From positions 1 to 64,000 of the forward strand of contig DATLXU010000100.1 of NCBI GenBank assembly GCA_035575515.1: a stretch of 64,000 bases of DNA, in the 5' to 3' direction. Under the pieces are notes generated by a model. The model did not search any database. It worked only from the letters and a program-made list of their open reading frames with translations, and was not told where the DNA came from. Positions 25,635-33,403 of this stretch are shown piece by piece. The position numbers were made by a program, and so were the translations under genes. This DNA is from DATLXU01 sp035575515. Lineage in GTDB: Bacteria; Acidobacteriota; Blastocatellia; UBA7656. Position 1 is the stretch's first letter. Each line of letters begins with the position of its first letter.

Positions 25635-26456
25635 ATGGCTGACAGAAGATCGTTAATAACGCTCACGACGGATTTCGGCGAAGCGGATTATTTTGTGCCC
25701 GCGATGAAAGGCGTGATCTATTCAATCAATCCTGCGGCTGAAGTGGTTGACCTGACTCATCAGATTCCGCCGCAGGACATCTACGCAGCGGCTTTCACCT
25801 TGATGTGCTGCTACAAGGACTTTCCGAAGATGACTGTCCACGTAGTCGTCGTTGACCCCGGCGTAGGCTCTGCGCGAAGGCCCATCATGGTTATGACAGA
25901 TGAGTACAACTTCATTGGACCTGACAACGGAGTCTTCAGCTATATCTACCAGCGCGAGCACGTCAATCGCATAGTTCATTTCACTGAGCAGCACTATTTT
26001 CGCGCGCCCGTGTCGAACACATTTCATGGGCGAGATGTTTTCGCTCCGTGCGCGGCTTACGTATCGAAGCTGGTTGACTGGCGAAAGATGGGCGAGGAAA
26101 TCGAAGACCCCGTGCGCTTCAACACGCCGACGCCTGTCGTGAAAGAAAAAGAGATTCGCGGACACGTCATTCACATTGATCGCTTCGGCAACATCATCAC
26201 GAACATCACACAGGCGGAGTTGACCGACGAACTGATCAAGGCAGGAGCGCGCATTCGCGTAGGCAAGCACGAAGCGGCGCGCGTGCTCACGCATTTCGCG
26301 GAAGCCAACCAGAATGAACTCTTCGCCTACTTCGGCAGCGCGGGCTTTTTGGAACTCGCCATCGCGCGCCAGCCCGCCGCGCGCGTGACGGAAGCCCGCC
26401 GCGGAATGGAAGTGGTCGTGCAGGGGTCAGGGATCGGGGGTCAGGTCTCGGGGTGA
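25635..26456 (+). CDS. SAM hydrolase (DUF62; SAM hydroxide adenosyltransferase)
   Basis: 273 residues from ATG 25635 (GGAGAG upstream; the frame also opens at GTG 25623). Family motifs are ITLTTDFGEADYFVPAMKGV, VVVVDPGVGSARRP, FIGPDNGVFSYI and IHIDRFGNIITNIT. Characterised relatives hydrolyse S-adenosylmethionine to adenosine and methionine. The fluorinase/chlorinase branch carries an extra loop that is not evident here. The last ~10 residues (QGSGIGGQVSG) and the stop codon are translated from palindrome E11, a non-native tail. Confidence 0.92.
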   Translation: MADRRSLITLTTDFGEADYFVPAMKGVIYSINPAAEVVDLTHQIPPQDIYAAAFTLMCCYKDFPKMTVHVVVVDPGVGSARRPIMVMTDEYNFIGPDNGVFSYIYQREHVNRIVHFTEQHYFRAPVSNTFHGRDVFAPCAAYVSKLVDWRKMGEEIEDPVRFNTPTPVVKEKEIRGHVIHIDRFGNIITNITQAELTDELIKAGARIRVGKHEAARVLTHFAEANQNELFAYFGSAGFLELAIARQPAARVTEARRGMEVVVQGSGIGGQVSG

Positions 26457-26537
26457 GAAGGCCGAACGTGAAAGGACGAATAAGCACCATCTCCTAAATC
26501 CCATTATCCCCATCCTTATTCCCCTCACTGACCCCTG
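26421..26537. repeat. Palindrome E11 at the 3' end of the SAM hydrolase gene
   Basis: The left arm 26421-26457 (CAGGGGTCAGGGATCGGGGG onward, 7-nt GGGGTCA-type words) pairs with the right arm around 26521-26537 (CCCCTCACTGACCCCTG). The outer 10 bp are perfect. The stop codon 26454-26456 is inside the left arm. E8 and E15 use similar words. Confidence 0.75.
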
Positions 26538-26541
26538 TTCG

Positions 26542-26570
26542 TTGACATGCCCGCGCGCGTACCCTATTCT
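26542..26570 (+). promoter_or_regulatory. Predicted sigma70-type promoter of citrate synthase gene
   Basis: TTGACA at 26542-26547 and TATTCT at 26565-26570, separated by 17 nt. It sits just after palindrome E11 and 108 nt before the gltA start codon. Confidence 0.55.
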
Positions 26571-26677
26571 TGAATATTGGAATAATAGAATCTTACTCAT
26601 CTATTCGCTCCACTCGGTAAGTTGAGCGCGGAATGAAACGATAGATAAAGATTGAAATCACTGAAAGGAAAACGAAG

Positions 26678-27814
26678 ATGTCGAGTGAAGCCAATGTAGC
26701 AAAGGCTGGCCTCGAAGGAGTAGTCGCCGCGCAGTCTTCGATCAGCGATGTCAATGGCATCGAAGGCCGGTTGATCTATGCCGGGTACGATATTCACGAC
26801 CTGGCAGAGAATTCAACCTTTGAAGAAGTGATCTTCTTGCTTTGGAACCTGAGGCTGCCAACCCGCTCCGAGCTTGACCAGCTTAAACAACAACTGAATC
26901 GCGAAACCGGACTCCCGTCCGAGATTCAACAGCTAATCCGCTCAATCCCCAGAGAAGCAAACCCGATGGATATGCTCCGCACGGTCGTGTCGGCGCTTGC
27001 GCTCTACGACCCGGACGGAGACGATATGTCGCGCGAGGCGAACGTGCGCAAAGCCATTCGCCTCACTGCAAAGTTTCCGACCATCGTCACAACTTTCCAG
27101 CGAGTGCGCAACGGGCAGGAGCCAGTTGAGCCGCGCGATGATCTTTCAATAGCGGGCAATTTCCTCTACACGCTCAACGGAACCGCGCCCGATGAAGTTG
27201 CGACCCGCACGATGGACGTGGCGTTGATATTGCACGCCGACCACGAATTGAACGCCTCGACATTTGCGGCGCGCGTGACGGCGGCTACGCTTTCGGATAT
27301 GTACTCGGCGATAGTATCGGCCATCGGCACGCTCAAAGGGCCGCTGCACGGCGGAGCAAACGAAGGCGTGATAAAGAACCTGCTCGAAATCGGCTCGGTC
27401 GAAAACGTAGAAGCATGGACGAAGAATGCGCTTGCCAACAAGAAGAAGATCATGGGCTTCGGCCATCGCGTCTATCGGACGGAAGACCCGCGCGCCACGC
27501 ACCTGCGCGAGATGTCGCGCCAGTTGGGCGAGCGCACCGGCGAGAAGAAGTGGTACGAGATGTCGCGCAAGATGGAAGAGGTCATGATGCGCGAGAAGAA
27601 GCTCAACCCGAACGTGGATTTCTATTCGGCTTCGACCTACTACGCGCTCGGCATCCCGACAGACCTCTTCACGCCAATCTTCGCGTGCAGCCGCATATCG
27701 GGCTGGACCGCGCACGTGCTTGAGCAGTATGACAATAATCGCTTGATCCGCCCGCGAGCGGAATACGTCGGCCCGCGCGGATTGAAGTACACGCCGATTG
27801 ACGAGCGGAGCTAA
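26678..27814 (+). CDS. gltA: Citrate synthase (citrate/2-methylcitrate synthase family)
   Basis: 378 residues, the short (Gram-positive/archaeal and methylcitrate-type) length. Catalytic histidines lie in PLHGGANEGVIKNLL and IMGFGHRVYRTEDPR, and the catalytic Asp in NPNVDFYSASTYYALGIP. The N-terminal region GLEGVVAAQSSISDVNGIEG is typical of this subgroup. It condenses oxaloacetate with acetyl-CoA (or propionyl-CoA). AAAGGAAAACGAAG precedes the start. It is a single-gene unit between a good promoter and a clear terminator. Confidence 0.96.
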   Translation: MSSEANVAKAGLEGVVAAQSSISDVNGIEGRLIYAGYDIHDLAENSTFEEVIFLLWNLRLPTRSELDQLKQQLNRETGLPSEIQQLIRSIPREANPMDMLRTVVSALALYDPDGDDMSREANVRKAIRLTAKFPTIVTTFQRVRNGQEPVEPRDDLSIAGNFLYTLNGTAPDEVATRTMDVALILHADHELNASTFAARVTAATLSDMYSAIVSAIGTLKGPLHGGANEGVIKNLLEIGSVENVEAWTKNALANKKKIMGFGHRVYRTEDPRATHLREMSRQLGERTGEKKWYEMSRKMEEVMMREKKLNPNVDFYSASTYYALGIPTDLFTPIFACSRISGWTAHVLEQYDNNRLIRPRAEYVGPRGLKYTPIDERS

Positions 27815-27857
27815 TCTTTATGAGCGCGGTTTGATTCAGGCTGCGCGTTTTACGATG

Positions 27858-27898
27858 AATCGGTCTCCCCGCTTGCGCGAGTGAGGCCGATTTTATTT
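27858..27898 (+). terminator. Terminator after citrate synthase
   Basis: The stem AATCGGTCTC (27858-27867) pairs with GAGGCCGATT (27883-27892), 10 bp with one G-T pair, and is followed by TTATTT. It lies 44 nt after the gltA stop. Confidence 0.8.
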
Positions 27899-27989
27899 GT
27901 GGGAATAAATCAACGCCAGCTTGCGATTAATCTTAGTGAGGGATACGGTTGTGTCCAATCTGCATCCTGAGATTAATTGGGAGGATAGA

Positions 27990-28508
27990 ATGTCCCACAC
28001 AATAAAATTGATCATGCTAACCTGTTGGCTTGCTCTCGCCGTGTCAGGCTCCACGCAAAAGCTTGGCGATATGGCCCCGCAATTCAGTTTGCCATCTGTC
28101 AAAGGCTCGATGGTTCCGCTCAAAGCATACATGGGCCAATCAAAAGTCGTGCTTGTTTTTTATCGCGGCTACTGGTGACCCTTCTGCGCGAAACAGCTAG
28201 CGGGACTAGCTGCCGATTACCGGAAATTCAAATCAGCAGGCGCAGAAATCATTGCCATCAGCGTGGATGAAGTGGACAAGAGCCGCGCGTTTGCCGAACG
28301 TCTGAAACTTCCCTTCCCTGTTCTTTCCGACACAGATCATAAAACGATTGACGCTTACGGTGTTTTCGATGCGGAGCAAAAGATTTCAAAGCCCGCCGTC
28401 TTCATCGTTGATAAGCAAGGAATTGTGCGGTGGTCATACATCGGCAAGGACAAGGCCGACCGCCCCTTGAACGACGCGCTGCTAGCAGAGTTGAAAAAGA
28501 TTGACTGA
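27990..28508 (+). CDS. Selenocysteine-containing peroxiredoxin (AhpC/TSA family), exported
   Basis: 172 residues if TGA 28176-28178 is read as selenocysteine (U63); otherwise two broken frames. The start at 27990 has GGGAGGA upstream. Residues 1-21 look like a signal peptide (LIMLTCWLALAVSGS), then LGDMAPQFSLPSVKGSMVPL and VVLVFYRGYW-U-PFCAKQLAGL. U63 occupies the peroxidatic position of this family (YRGYWCPFC) and Cys66 may be the resolving partner. After the TGA the frame continues without interruption through all family motifs (EIIAISVDEVDK, LPFPVLSDTDHKTIDAYGVF, KPAVFIVDKQGIVRWSYIGK). A SECIS-like hairpin follows. It would reduce peroxides in the periplasm. selA, selB and selC are not in the window. 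A sequencing error or recent mutation is the alternative. Confidence 0.85.
28194..28212 (+). promoter_or_regulatory. Bacterial SECIS-like hairpin downstream of in-frame TGA
   Basis: CAGCTAG (28194-28200), loop CGGGA, CTAGCTG (28206-28212): a perfect 7-bp stem starting 15 nt after the TGA at 28176-28178, with its loop starting 22 nt after it. The known bacterial SECIS pattern needs a small apical loop with an early G about 16-37 nt after the UGA, and this fits. It lies within the coding sequence, as bacterial SECIS elements do. Confidence 0.75.
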
Positions 28509-28604
28509 CGCTTTCAGCCTTGCTGCGCGTGCAAGCGCCATTGAGGCTTGCAGTGACGCTTGCGAGTCTAACTCGGTTAGAAAGGGCAAAATCGCGACTG
28601 TGCT

Positions 28605-28641
28605 GATCGGCAAGCAGGCTTACCTGACCTGCTTGCCGATC
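28605..28641. terminator. Strong 14-bp hairpin in the gap after the selenoprotein gene
   Basis: GATCGGCAAGCAGG (28605-28618) pairs perfectly with CCTGCTTGCCGATC (28628-28641) around a 9-nt loop. A CCCTTTTTT stretch follows about 20 nt later rather than at once, so it could be a terminator or an mRNA 3'-end hairpin. The rest of the 366-nt gap (28509-28874) holds no gene I can support, apart from a small TCTAAC/GTTAGA hairpin near 28566-28580. Confidence 0.55.
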
Positions 28642-28874
28642 CATTCATCAATTTACCCACCCTTTTTTAACGACCGGCTTCAGCCCTGACCTGCGAAAGT
28701 GTTGCCGCGCGATTTTTTTTGCAAAAAGAGCGGCGCAAATCACGTCTTTATACTGTAGAAGAAGTTACATATTCCAAATCCCTGACCCCGATGCTCCGCC
28801 TCTGCGACGGCAAAAGAAGCACGCGCCCTGAGCAGACGCGGCGCTGATGGGCCTGAAACACGGGAGGATGCGCT

Positions 28875-30320
28875 ATGCGAAACGGGAAAACAGCTTTTAT
28901 TCTGGCAATAATGGCGGCTGTGCCGACGCTTCTGATGGCCGGATGCTCGTCGCAAAGTCCAATCGAGCACGAGACGGGTCTCATGAAGATCGGAGTGAGC
29001 ACGGAGAAGCAGGCTGTTGAAGCTGGCGAAAAGACGAAAGTGAAAGTTGAGCTGCTGGATGCTACAAACAAAGAGACAACGGCGGAGCAAGACTTAACGA
29101 TCCACGTCGAAGCGCGGTCGCCTTCTGGTGAGGTTATCCAGACAAAAGAGGTGCCGATCAAGGCTGGAGAAAGCTCAAAAATCATCGAGTTCGAAAAGCT
29201 ACAACAGCCCGGCGTCGTGGAGATTCACGCCAGCCAGCCGCAACTGCTTGAAGGCGGCAGCGTGCTTGAAGTGAAATCGCCCGAATCATCCGACTCGACC
29301 CGCATAAAGGGCACTATTGATAAAACAAGGCGAGCGCCCGAAAAGAGCGTGGAAAGATTACCAAAAGATGCCTCGCGCGTGCCGCCCGGCTCACAATCTT
29401 TCAGGTTCAGAGATAGCGAGGTGCGCTTGACTCCAGCCGCATACACCGATCCGCAGGAAACAGAATACACTCTGACATTGAACCAAACGCCGGACAGACC
29501 TATTTTGGCCAACGGCAGTGACTTTGCGACGATCTATGGCTACCTGGACCATCCTGCGCCGGAAGACATCAAGATTTATCTCTACCACAGCGCGGGCACG
29601 CTATTGGATGATGAGCAGATGATAATTCCCAAAGGGCAGATAATCGGCTCCGCAAAGCTTATTTCAAATCAACCGGGCAAAATAACCGTCAGTTTCAGAG
29701 GATCGCTTCCCATCCCGCTCAACAGCAAGGATAATTTGCAAATAATCTTTGCCCCGCCAATAACGAAGCTGCTGTTGAAGGCTGCCCCGCCGATAATCCC
29801 CATAGTTGAAAATGCGGAAGTCATAGTCAGATTGCTCGACAACAACGATACGCCCATCACCACGGATGAGCCGAGAGAGGTTTCTTTTGACATTGACTTT
29901 GGAAGAGGGTTAATCACACCGGAGAAGGTGACGATAAAGCCATCCTCGTTTGAAGAGCGCGCAAGTTTTTTGCCCGCGTCGAGAGGCGAAGTACAAATAT
30001 CAGCTTCCGCAAAAGGGTTCCCGCCTCCCAAGGCTTTACTCAAGGTGACTGGAATTCCTCTATTGATCTTGATTTTGGTCGCCGCGGGCGGCTCTCTGGG
30101 CGGGTTGGTTGTCTTTTTGACGGAGAAGACCAAATGGTGGCGCATTCTTATCGGATTAATCGTAGGCGCCTTCTTTTATTGGGCCTGCCTTACAGGACTG
30201 TTCGACAAGCTGCCGAGGGGCGTAGTCATAAATGAGATAAGCGCGCTTATGATCGCTCTAATCGGCGGAATAGTTGGCACAAAGGTATTTTCGATAGTTT
30301 TGAGAAAGTTCGGCCTTTAG
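28875..30320 (+). CDS. Lipoprotein with Ig-like domains and C-terminal membrane helices (unknown function)
   Basis: 481 residues; GGGAGG precedes the ATG. The N-terminus is a lipoprotein signal (FILAIMAAVPTLLMAGCSSQ, lipobox LMAGC with Cys24). Then come several beta-rich, probably Ig-like modules (KIGVSTEKQAVEAGEKTKVK; ANGSDFATIYGYLDHPAPED; VIVRLLDNNDTPITTDEPRE). The C-terminus has three membrane segments (IPLLILILVAAGGSLGGLVV; ILIGLIVGAFFYWACLTGLF; ISALMIALIGGIVGTKVFSI). A lipid anchor at one end and a helical hairpin at the other is unusual. The combination of invasin/Ig-like repeats with inner-membrane helices suggests a periplasm-facing protein. Family not recognised. Confidence 0.8.
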   Translation: MRNGKTAFILAIMAAVPTLLMAGCSSQSPIEHETGLMKIGVSTEKQAVEAGEKTKVKVELLDATNKETTAEQDLTIHVEARSPSGEVIQTKEVPIKAGESSKIIEFEKLQQPGVVEIHASQPQLLEGGSVLEVKSPESSDSTRIKGTIDKTRRAPEKSVERLPKDASRVPPGSQSFRFRDSEVRLTPAAYTDPQETEYTLTLNQTPDRPILANGSDFATIYGYLDHPAPEDIKIYLYHSAGTLLDDEQMIIPKGQIIGSAKLISNQPGKITVSFRGSLPIPLNSKDNLQIIFAPPITKLLLKAAPPIIPIVENAEVIVRLLDNNDTPITTDEPREVSFDIDFGRGLITPEKVTIKPSSFEERASFLPASRGEVQISASAKGFPPPKALLKVTGIPLLILILVAAGGSLGGLVVFLTEKTKWWRILIGLIVGAFFYWACLTGLFDKLPRGVVINEISALMIALIGGIVGTKVFSIVLRKFGL

Positions 30321-30345
30321 CAGAAGCCCGACCTCCAGGCGCTTT

Positions 30346-30401
30346 CCATCGGCCATTGAGAACAACGGCTTGATTCCGCTATTATTCTCGATGGCTGATG
30401 G
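30346..30401. repeat. Palindrome E19 overlapping the next gene's start codon
   Basis: The left arm CCATCGGCCATTGAGAACAA (30346 onward) pairs with a right arm ending CTCGATGGCTGATGG at 30401. Nearly every mismatch is a G-T wobble. The 7-nt words are CCATCGG/CCATTGA on the left and GATGGCT repeated on the right. ATG 30398, the start of the following gene, is in the right arm. Confidence 0.75.
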
Positions 30402-31378
30402 CTATCACTTCAGGAACAAACAGAGTGCGCGCGCTTGGGTTAGTAGTTCTCACCATTTCACTGTCCATTCACTTCAACGCTTCACACTCGCCCGCGCAAT
30501 CCAATGTCCGCGAAGTCATCCCGCAACCCGAAAGCTACACCTGCTCGATGCACCCTGAGATTCGCGCATCAGCGCCGGGCAAATGCCCCAAGTGCGGAAT
30601 GACTCTGGTTCCGGTCGCGCCCGCGATAATGGACGAGTTCGATTTGAGAATGGAATGCTCGCCCCGTCAGCCTAAGCCCGGCGAAAAAGTGCGTCTGCGA
30701 TTCACAGTTTTTAATCCAAAGACAAAAGAACAGGTGAAGAATTTTCAAATCATGCACGAGCAGCTATTTCACCTGTTCATCATAAGCCAGGACCTGAACG
30801 TCTTTCAGCACATCCATCCTGAGATGCAAGCCGATGGCAGCTTCACGATAGAAACCGTATTGCCGCAAGCCGGACGATATAAAATCTATTCCGACATTTA
30901 TCCATCAGACGGCACACCGCAGGTCCTTCAACAATCAATCGCAACCGCCGGGTACACGAGCGATTTGATGGCGGCACAAGCGCGGCTCACGCCCGACACT
31001 TCGCTTGTGAAGACCGTTGATGGAATGAAGATCGAATTGAAGCTTGAGCCAGCGGAAATAATCGCGGGCCAGCCCGCCGCGCTCAAGTATCATCTCTCGG
31101 ACGCAAAGACGGGCGAGCCGATTAAAGACCTTTCGCCCTATCTCGGCGCGTGGGGCCACACGCTGATTCTGAGCGAAGATCAGACGGATTACGTTCACTC
31201 GCATCCTGAAGAAGTAGTGCCCGAGACGGAAGACAAATCGAAATTGCGGGGCGGGCCTGACGTAACGTTCAACGCGCTGCTGCCGCGACCCGGCAACTAT
31301 CGCATCTGGACTCAGTTCAAGCGCGGCGAGAGACTAACAACCGTTTCGTTCACTGTTCGTGCCGATAGGCTGCATTGA
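30398..31378 (+). CDS. Exported heavy-metal-binding-domain protein
   Basis: 326 residues with a signal peptide (ALGLVVLTISLSIHFNASHS). Residues about 47-72 form the heavy-metal-binding domain (YTCSMHPEIRASAPGKCPKC followed by GMTLVPV) often found in copper-efflux proteins and P-type ATPases. The remainder is two beta-rich domains; the first is His-rich (MHEQLFHLFIISQDLNVFQH then IHPEM) and the second has DYVHSHPEEVVPE. The pattern suggests a periplasmic copper- or metal-handling protein. The start is ATG 30398, which lies in palindrome E19, and the stop is at the edge of palindrome E12. Confidence 0.85.
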   Translation: MAITSGTNRVRALGLVVLTISLSIHFNASHSPAQSNVREVIPQPESYTCSMHPEIRASAPGKCPKCGMTLVPVAPAIMDEFDLRMECSPRQPKPGEKVRLRFTVFNPKTKEQVKNFQIMHEQLFHLFIISQDLNVFQHIHPEMQADGSFTIETVLPQAGRYKIYSDIYPSDGTPQVLQQSIATAGYTSDLMAAQARLTPDTSLVKTVDGMKIELKLEPAEIIAGQPAALKYHLSDAKTGEPIKDLSPYLGAWGHTLILSEDQTDYVHSHPEEVVPETEDKSKLRGGPDVTFNALLPRPGNYRIWTQFKRGERLTTVSFTVRADRLH

Positions 31379-31465
31379 ACCACAAAGGCACGGAGACAGG
31401 GAGATGGCAAGGAGGGTTAAAATTCTTCCCCCGTGCCCCCTTTGTGTCTCCGTGCCTTCGTGGTT
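31378..31465. repeat. Palindrome E12 between convergent genes
   Basis: The left arm AACCACAAAGGCACGGAGAC (31378-31397, extending to about 31403) pairs with the right arm ending GTCTCCGTGCCTTCGTGGTT at 31465, with one mismatch in about 21 bp. The loop contains paired purine- and pyrimidine-rich stretches (GGAGGG / CTTCCCCC). It starts at the last base of the upstream stop codon. The motif resembles the AACCACGAAGGCACGGAG strings seen between genes of many phyla. Confidence 0.88.
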
Positions 31466-31477
31466 AGTCTTAACCAG

Positions 31478-31888
31478 CTATCGCTTATGCTTCAGGTGTT
31501 CTTTCAAAATACAACGATCCATCACAACATTAAGTCCCGCGTCGAGCGCGCGTTGGGCTGCAGCCTCATCAACAACTCCTTCCTGTAACCACACCGCGCG
31601 AGCGCCCACCTTTATAGCCTCATCAACGTGGCGGCCTGCTTCATCGCTGCGGCGAAAGATGTCGACCACATCAATCTTTTCCGGCACGTCTTCGAGCCGC
31701 GCGTAAGCCCGCTCGCCCAGCACGCTTCGCTCATTTGGATTGACGGGGATGATCCGATAGCCATTCGATTGCATATAGCGCGCGACGCTGTGGCTCGCTC
31801 GCGCAGGGTCGGATGACAGGCCGACTACGGCGATGGTTTTGCTCTCACTCAGAATCGTTTCGATTGCTTCGGGACTATTAATCTCCAC
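31478..31888 (-). CDS. CoA-binding domain protein (YccU-like)
   Basis: 136 residues forming one Rossmann-type CoA_binding_2 domain: TIAVVGLSSDPARASHSVAR, YMQSNGYRIIPVNPNE, VDIFRRSDEAGRHVDEAIKV, AVWLQEGVVDEAAAQRALDA and VVMDRCILKEHLKH. Relatives resemble the nucleotide-binding domain of succinyl-CoA synthetase alpha, but their physiological role is not established. It is 17 nt downstream of the class IV aminotransferase gene, so the two are probably one transcript. Confidence 0.93.
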   Translation of the reverse strand: MEINSPEAIETILSESKTIAVVGLSSDPARASHSVARYMQSNGYRIIPVNPNERSVLGERAYARLEDVPEKIDVVDIFRRSDEAGRHVDEAIKVGARAVWLQEGVVDEAAAQRALDAGLNVVMDRCILKEHLKHKR

Positions 31889-31905
31889 GCTGAACCTCCG
31901 ATTGG

Positions 31906-32757
31906 CTACAAGCTCATCTTACCACTCCTGACCATCTCCTGAAATTCGCGGCTGATGATGCGAGCGATGCGAGCCTCTATCGCCGGGTACTCTTTAGCGT
32001 CGAAGCTCGACACTATTGCAACCTCTCGCGCCGTCGAAGTCAAAAACACCTCTCTCGCGTCCATCAATCGCTGCACGGTGAAGCTGCCTTCGATGACGTG
32101 CAGGCGCTTGCGCGCAGCAATATCATAAACGAGCCGCCGAGTCACGCCAGCGACGCAGCCAGTTGAAAGCGACGGCGTGAATACTTCATCGCCCTGCACC
32201 CAGAAGATGTTCGCCGCAGTCGCCGAAACTATCTCGCCACGCTCATTCAGCATCACGGCTTCCGCGAACCCGCGCGAGCGGGCCTCTTCGAGCGCGAGCA
32301 GGTTTTCGAGCATCGCCGTGCGCTTCACCCCCGCGAGCGGCCCTGTTGATAAAATGCGAATGGGCGAAATCGTTATTGGCAAATCAGCCGCCGGGCGCTG
32401 CGCTTCAGAAGACGTGAAGATCAAAATCTCCGATTCACGATTCGGATCCACGCGCCATGAACCTGCATCGCCTTTAATGACCGTGACGCGCGCCCTTCCC
32501 TGCTTAACGGAGTTCGCAGCAATCAATTCATTTACCGCGCGCTTTGCCTGTTCAATATCAATCGGAACAGCAACGCGCGCTCGTTCAGCGTGGCGCAGCA
32601 ATCTTTCCCAGTGATGCTCGAAAGCGAATGCCGCGCCGTCATAGATTCGCAGCGTCGTGAAGACGCCCCATCCGTAAAGCAGACCCGCAACCGTAGGCGC
32701 GACCCGCGCGTCAGCCGCGTCAACTATGCGGTCGTTGTGATAAATCAGCCGATCCAT
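31906..32757 (-). CDS. Class IV PLP aminotransferase / aminodeoxychorismate lyase-like
   Basis: 283 residues of fold-type IV. PLP lysine is Lys145 (LAGVKRTAMLENLLALEEA), with the usual FTTLRIYDGAAFAFEHHWER near the N-terminus and LNERGEIVSATAANIFWVQG, then TGCVAGVTRR in the cofactor region. Candidates are 4-amino-4-deoxychorismate lyase (folate), branched-chain aminotransferase or D-amino-acid aminotransferase. The length and the ENLLALEEARSRG motif favour the lyase or BCAT-like group. It is probably co-transcribed with the thioesterase upstream (palindrome E13 between) and the CoA-binding gene downstream. Confidence 0.88.
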   Translation of the reverse strand: MDRLIYHNDRIVDAADARVAPTVAGLLYGWGVFTTLRIYDGAAFAFEHHWERLLRHAERARVAVPIDIEQAKRAVNELIAANSVKQGRARVTVIKGDAGSWRVDPNRESEILIFTSSEAQRPAADLPITISPIRILSTGPLAGVKRTAMLENLLALEEARSRGFAEAVMLNERGEIVSATAANIFWVQGDEVFTPSLSTGCVAGVTRRLVYDIAARKRLHVIEGSFTVQRLMDAREVFLTSTAREVAIVSSFDAKEYPAIEARIARIISREFQEMVRSGKMSL

Positions 32758-32762
32758 AAAAT

Positions 32763-32862
32763 CAGTAGGCAGTAGGCAGTATTTTGGTAGAGGCTCAAGT
32801 GCTAGCAGTTTTGGAAGACCGTAACCGCATCCGCCATTGATAAAACTGCCTGCCGCCTACTG
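32763..32862. repeat. Palindrome E13 (CAGTAGG words)
   Basis: The left arm CAGTAGGCAGTAGGCAGT (from 32763) pairs with the right arm AAAACTGCCTGCCGCCTACTG (32842-32862). The thioesterase stop codon (TAG, 32857-32859) is in the right arm. Five bases separate the left arm from the aminotransferase start codon. E16 uses the same 7-nt word at another locus. Confidence 0.9.
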
Positions 32863-33288
32863 TTTCCCCCCGCGCAGCAAAGTGATAAATCTCTCAGGGA
32901 AGCTCGAAGGGCGGCCCTCGCTATTAATCAAAACGTGAAGCGTTTCGCCCGTCGCGCACAACACGCCGTCGGCGCGATGTATCTCGTAGCCGAATCGTAA
33001 AGTCCGCTTCGTGAGTTCTGTGATGATGGTTCGCACGATCAAATCATCTTCGTAGCGCGCTGGCGTTTTGTACCGGCAGCGAGCTTCGGCGACTATCATA
33101 AAGAGTCCAGTCTCGCGCTCCATGTCGCGATACGAAAAACCGCAGTCGTTGCAGTACTGGCTGCGACCAACCTCGAACCATACAAAATAATTCGCGTAGT
33201 AGGCCACGCCCATTTGATCTGTCTCGGCGTAGCGGACCTTCACGCGCGACTGTGACACGAGATCGTTTATCGGTTTATGTTGTTTCAT
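32857..33288 (-). CDS. Acyl-CoA thioesterase, 4-hydroxybenzoyl-CoA thioesterase/YbgC type
   Basis: 143 residues from ATG 33288; the frame opens further upstream to 33330 but the hotdog fold begins here. The signature is RVKVRYAETDQMGVAYYANY then FVWFEVGR, with catalytic Asp in ETDQMG and the helix Glu in WFEVGR. It hydrolyses acyl-CoA in the cytoplasm; YbgC relatives act with the Tol-Pal system, but no tol genes are here. The last codons and stop (GGKQ-stop) fall in palindrome E13. It is divergent from pncB. Confidence 0.92.
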   Translation of the reverse strand: MKQHKPINDLVSQSRVKVRYAETDQMGVAYYANYFVWFEVGRSQYCNDCGFSYRDMERETGLFMIVAEARCRYKTPARYEDDLIVRTIITELTKRTLRFGYEIHRADGVLCATGETLHVLINSEGRPSSFPERFITLLRGGKQ

Positions 33289-33353
33289 ATTCAAGCTGGC
33301 GATTGTAACGGGCCGGTGAAAGACTCTCAAGCTGAGTTATCAAAGCTATTGCG

Positions 33354-33383
33354 TTGACGCGCTTGCGTCGCCGTACCTATAGT
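33354..33383 (+). promoter_or_regulatory. Predicted sigma70-type promoter of pncB
   Basis: TTGACG at 33354-33359 and TATAGT at 33378-33383, separated by 18 nt, 20 nt before the pncB start codon. Confidence 0.45.
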
Positions 33384-33403
33384 TCTGCCTGGATGGCTCA
33401 TTT

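Noticed and set aside
28176..28178. TGA in the peroxiredoxin as an ordinary nonsense mutation
   Set aside because: The TGA is exactly at the peroxidatic position, the downstream frame is intact and a SECIS-like hairpin follows; selenocysteine explains all three.
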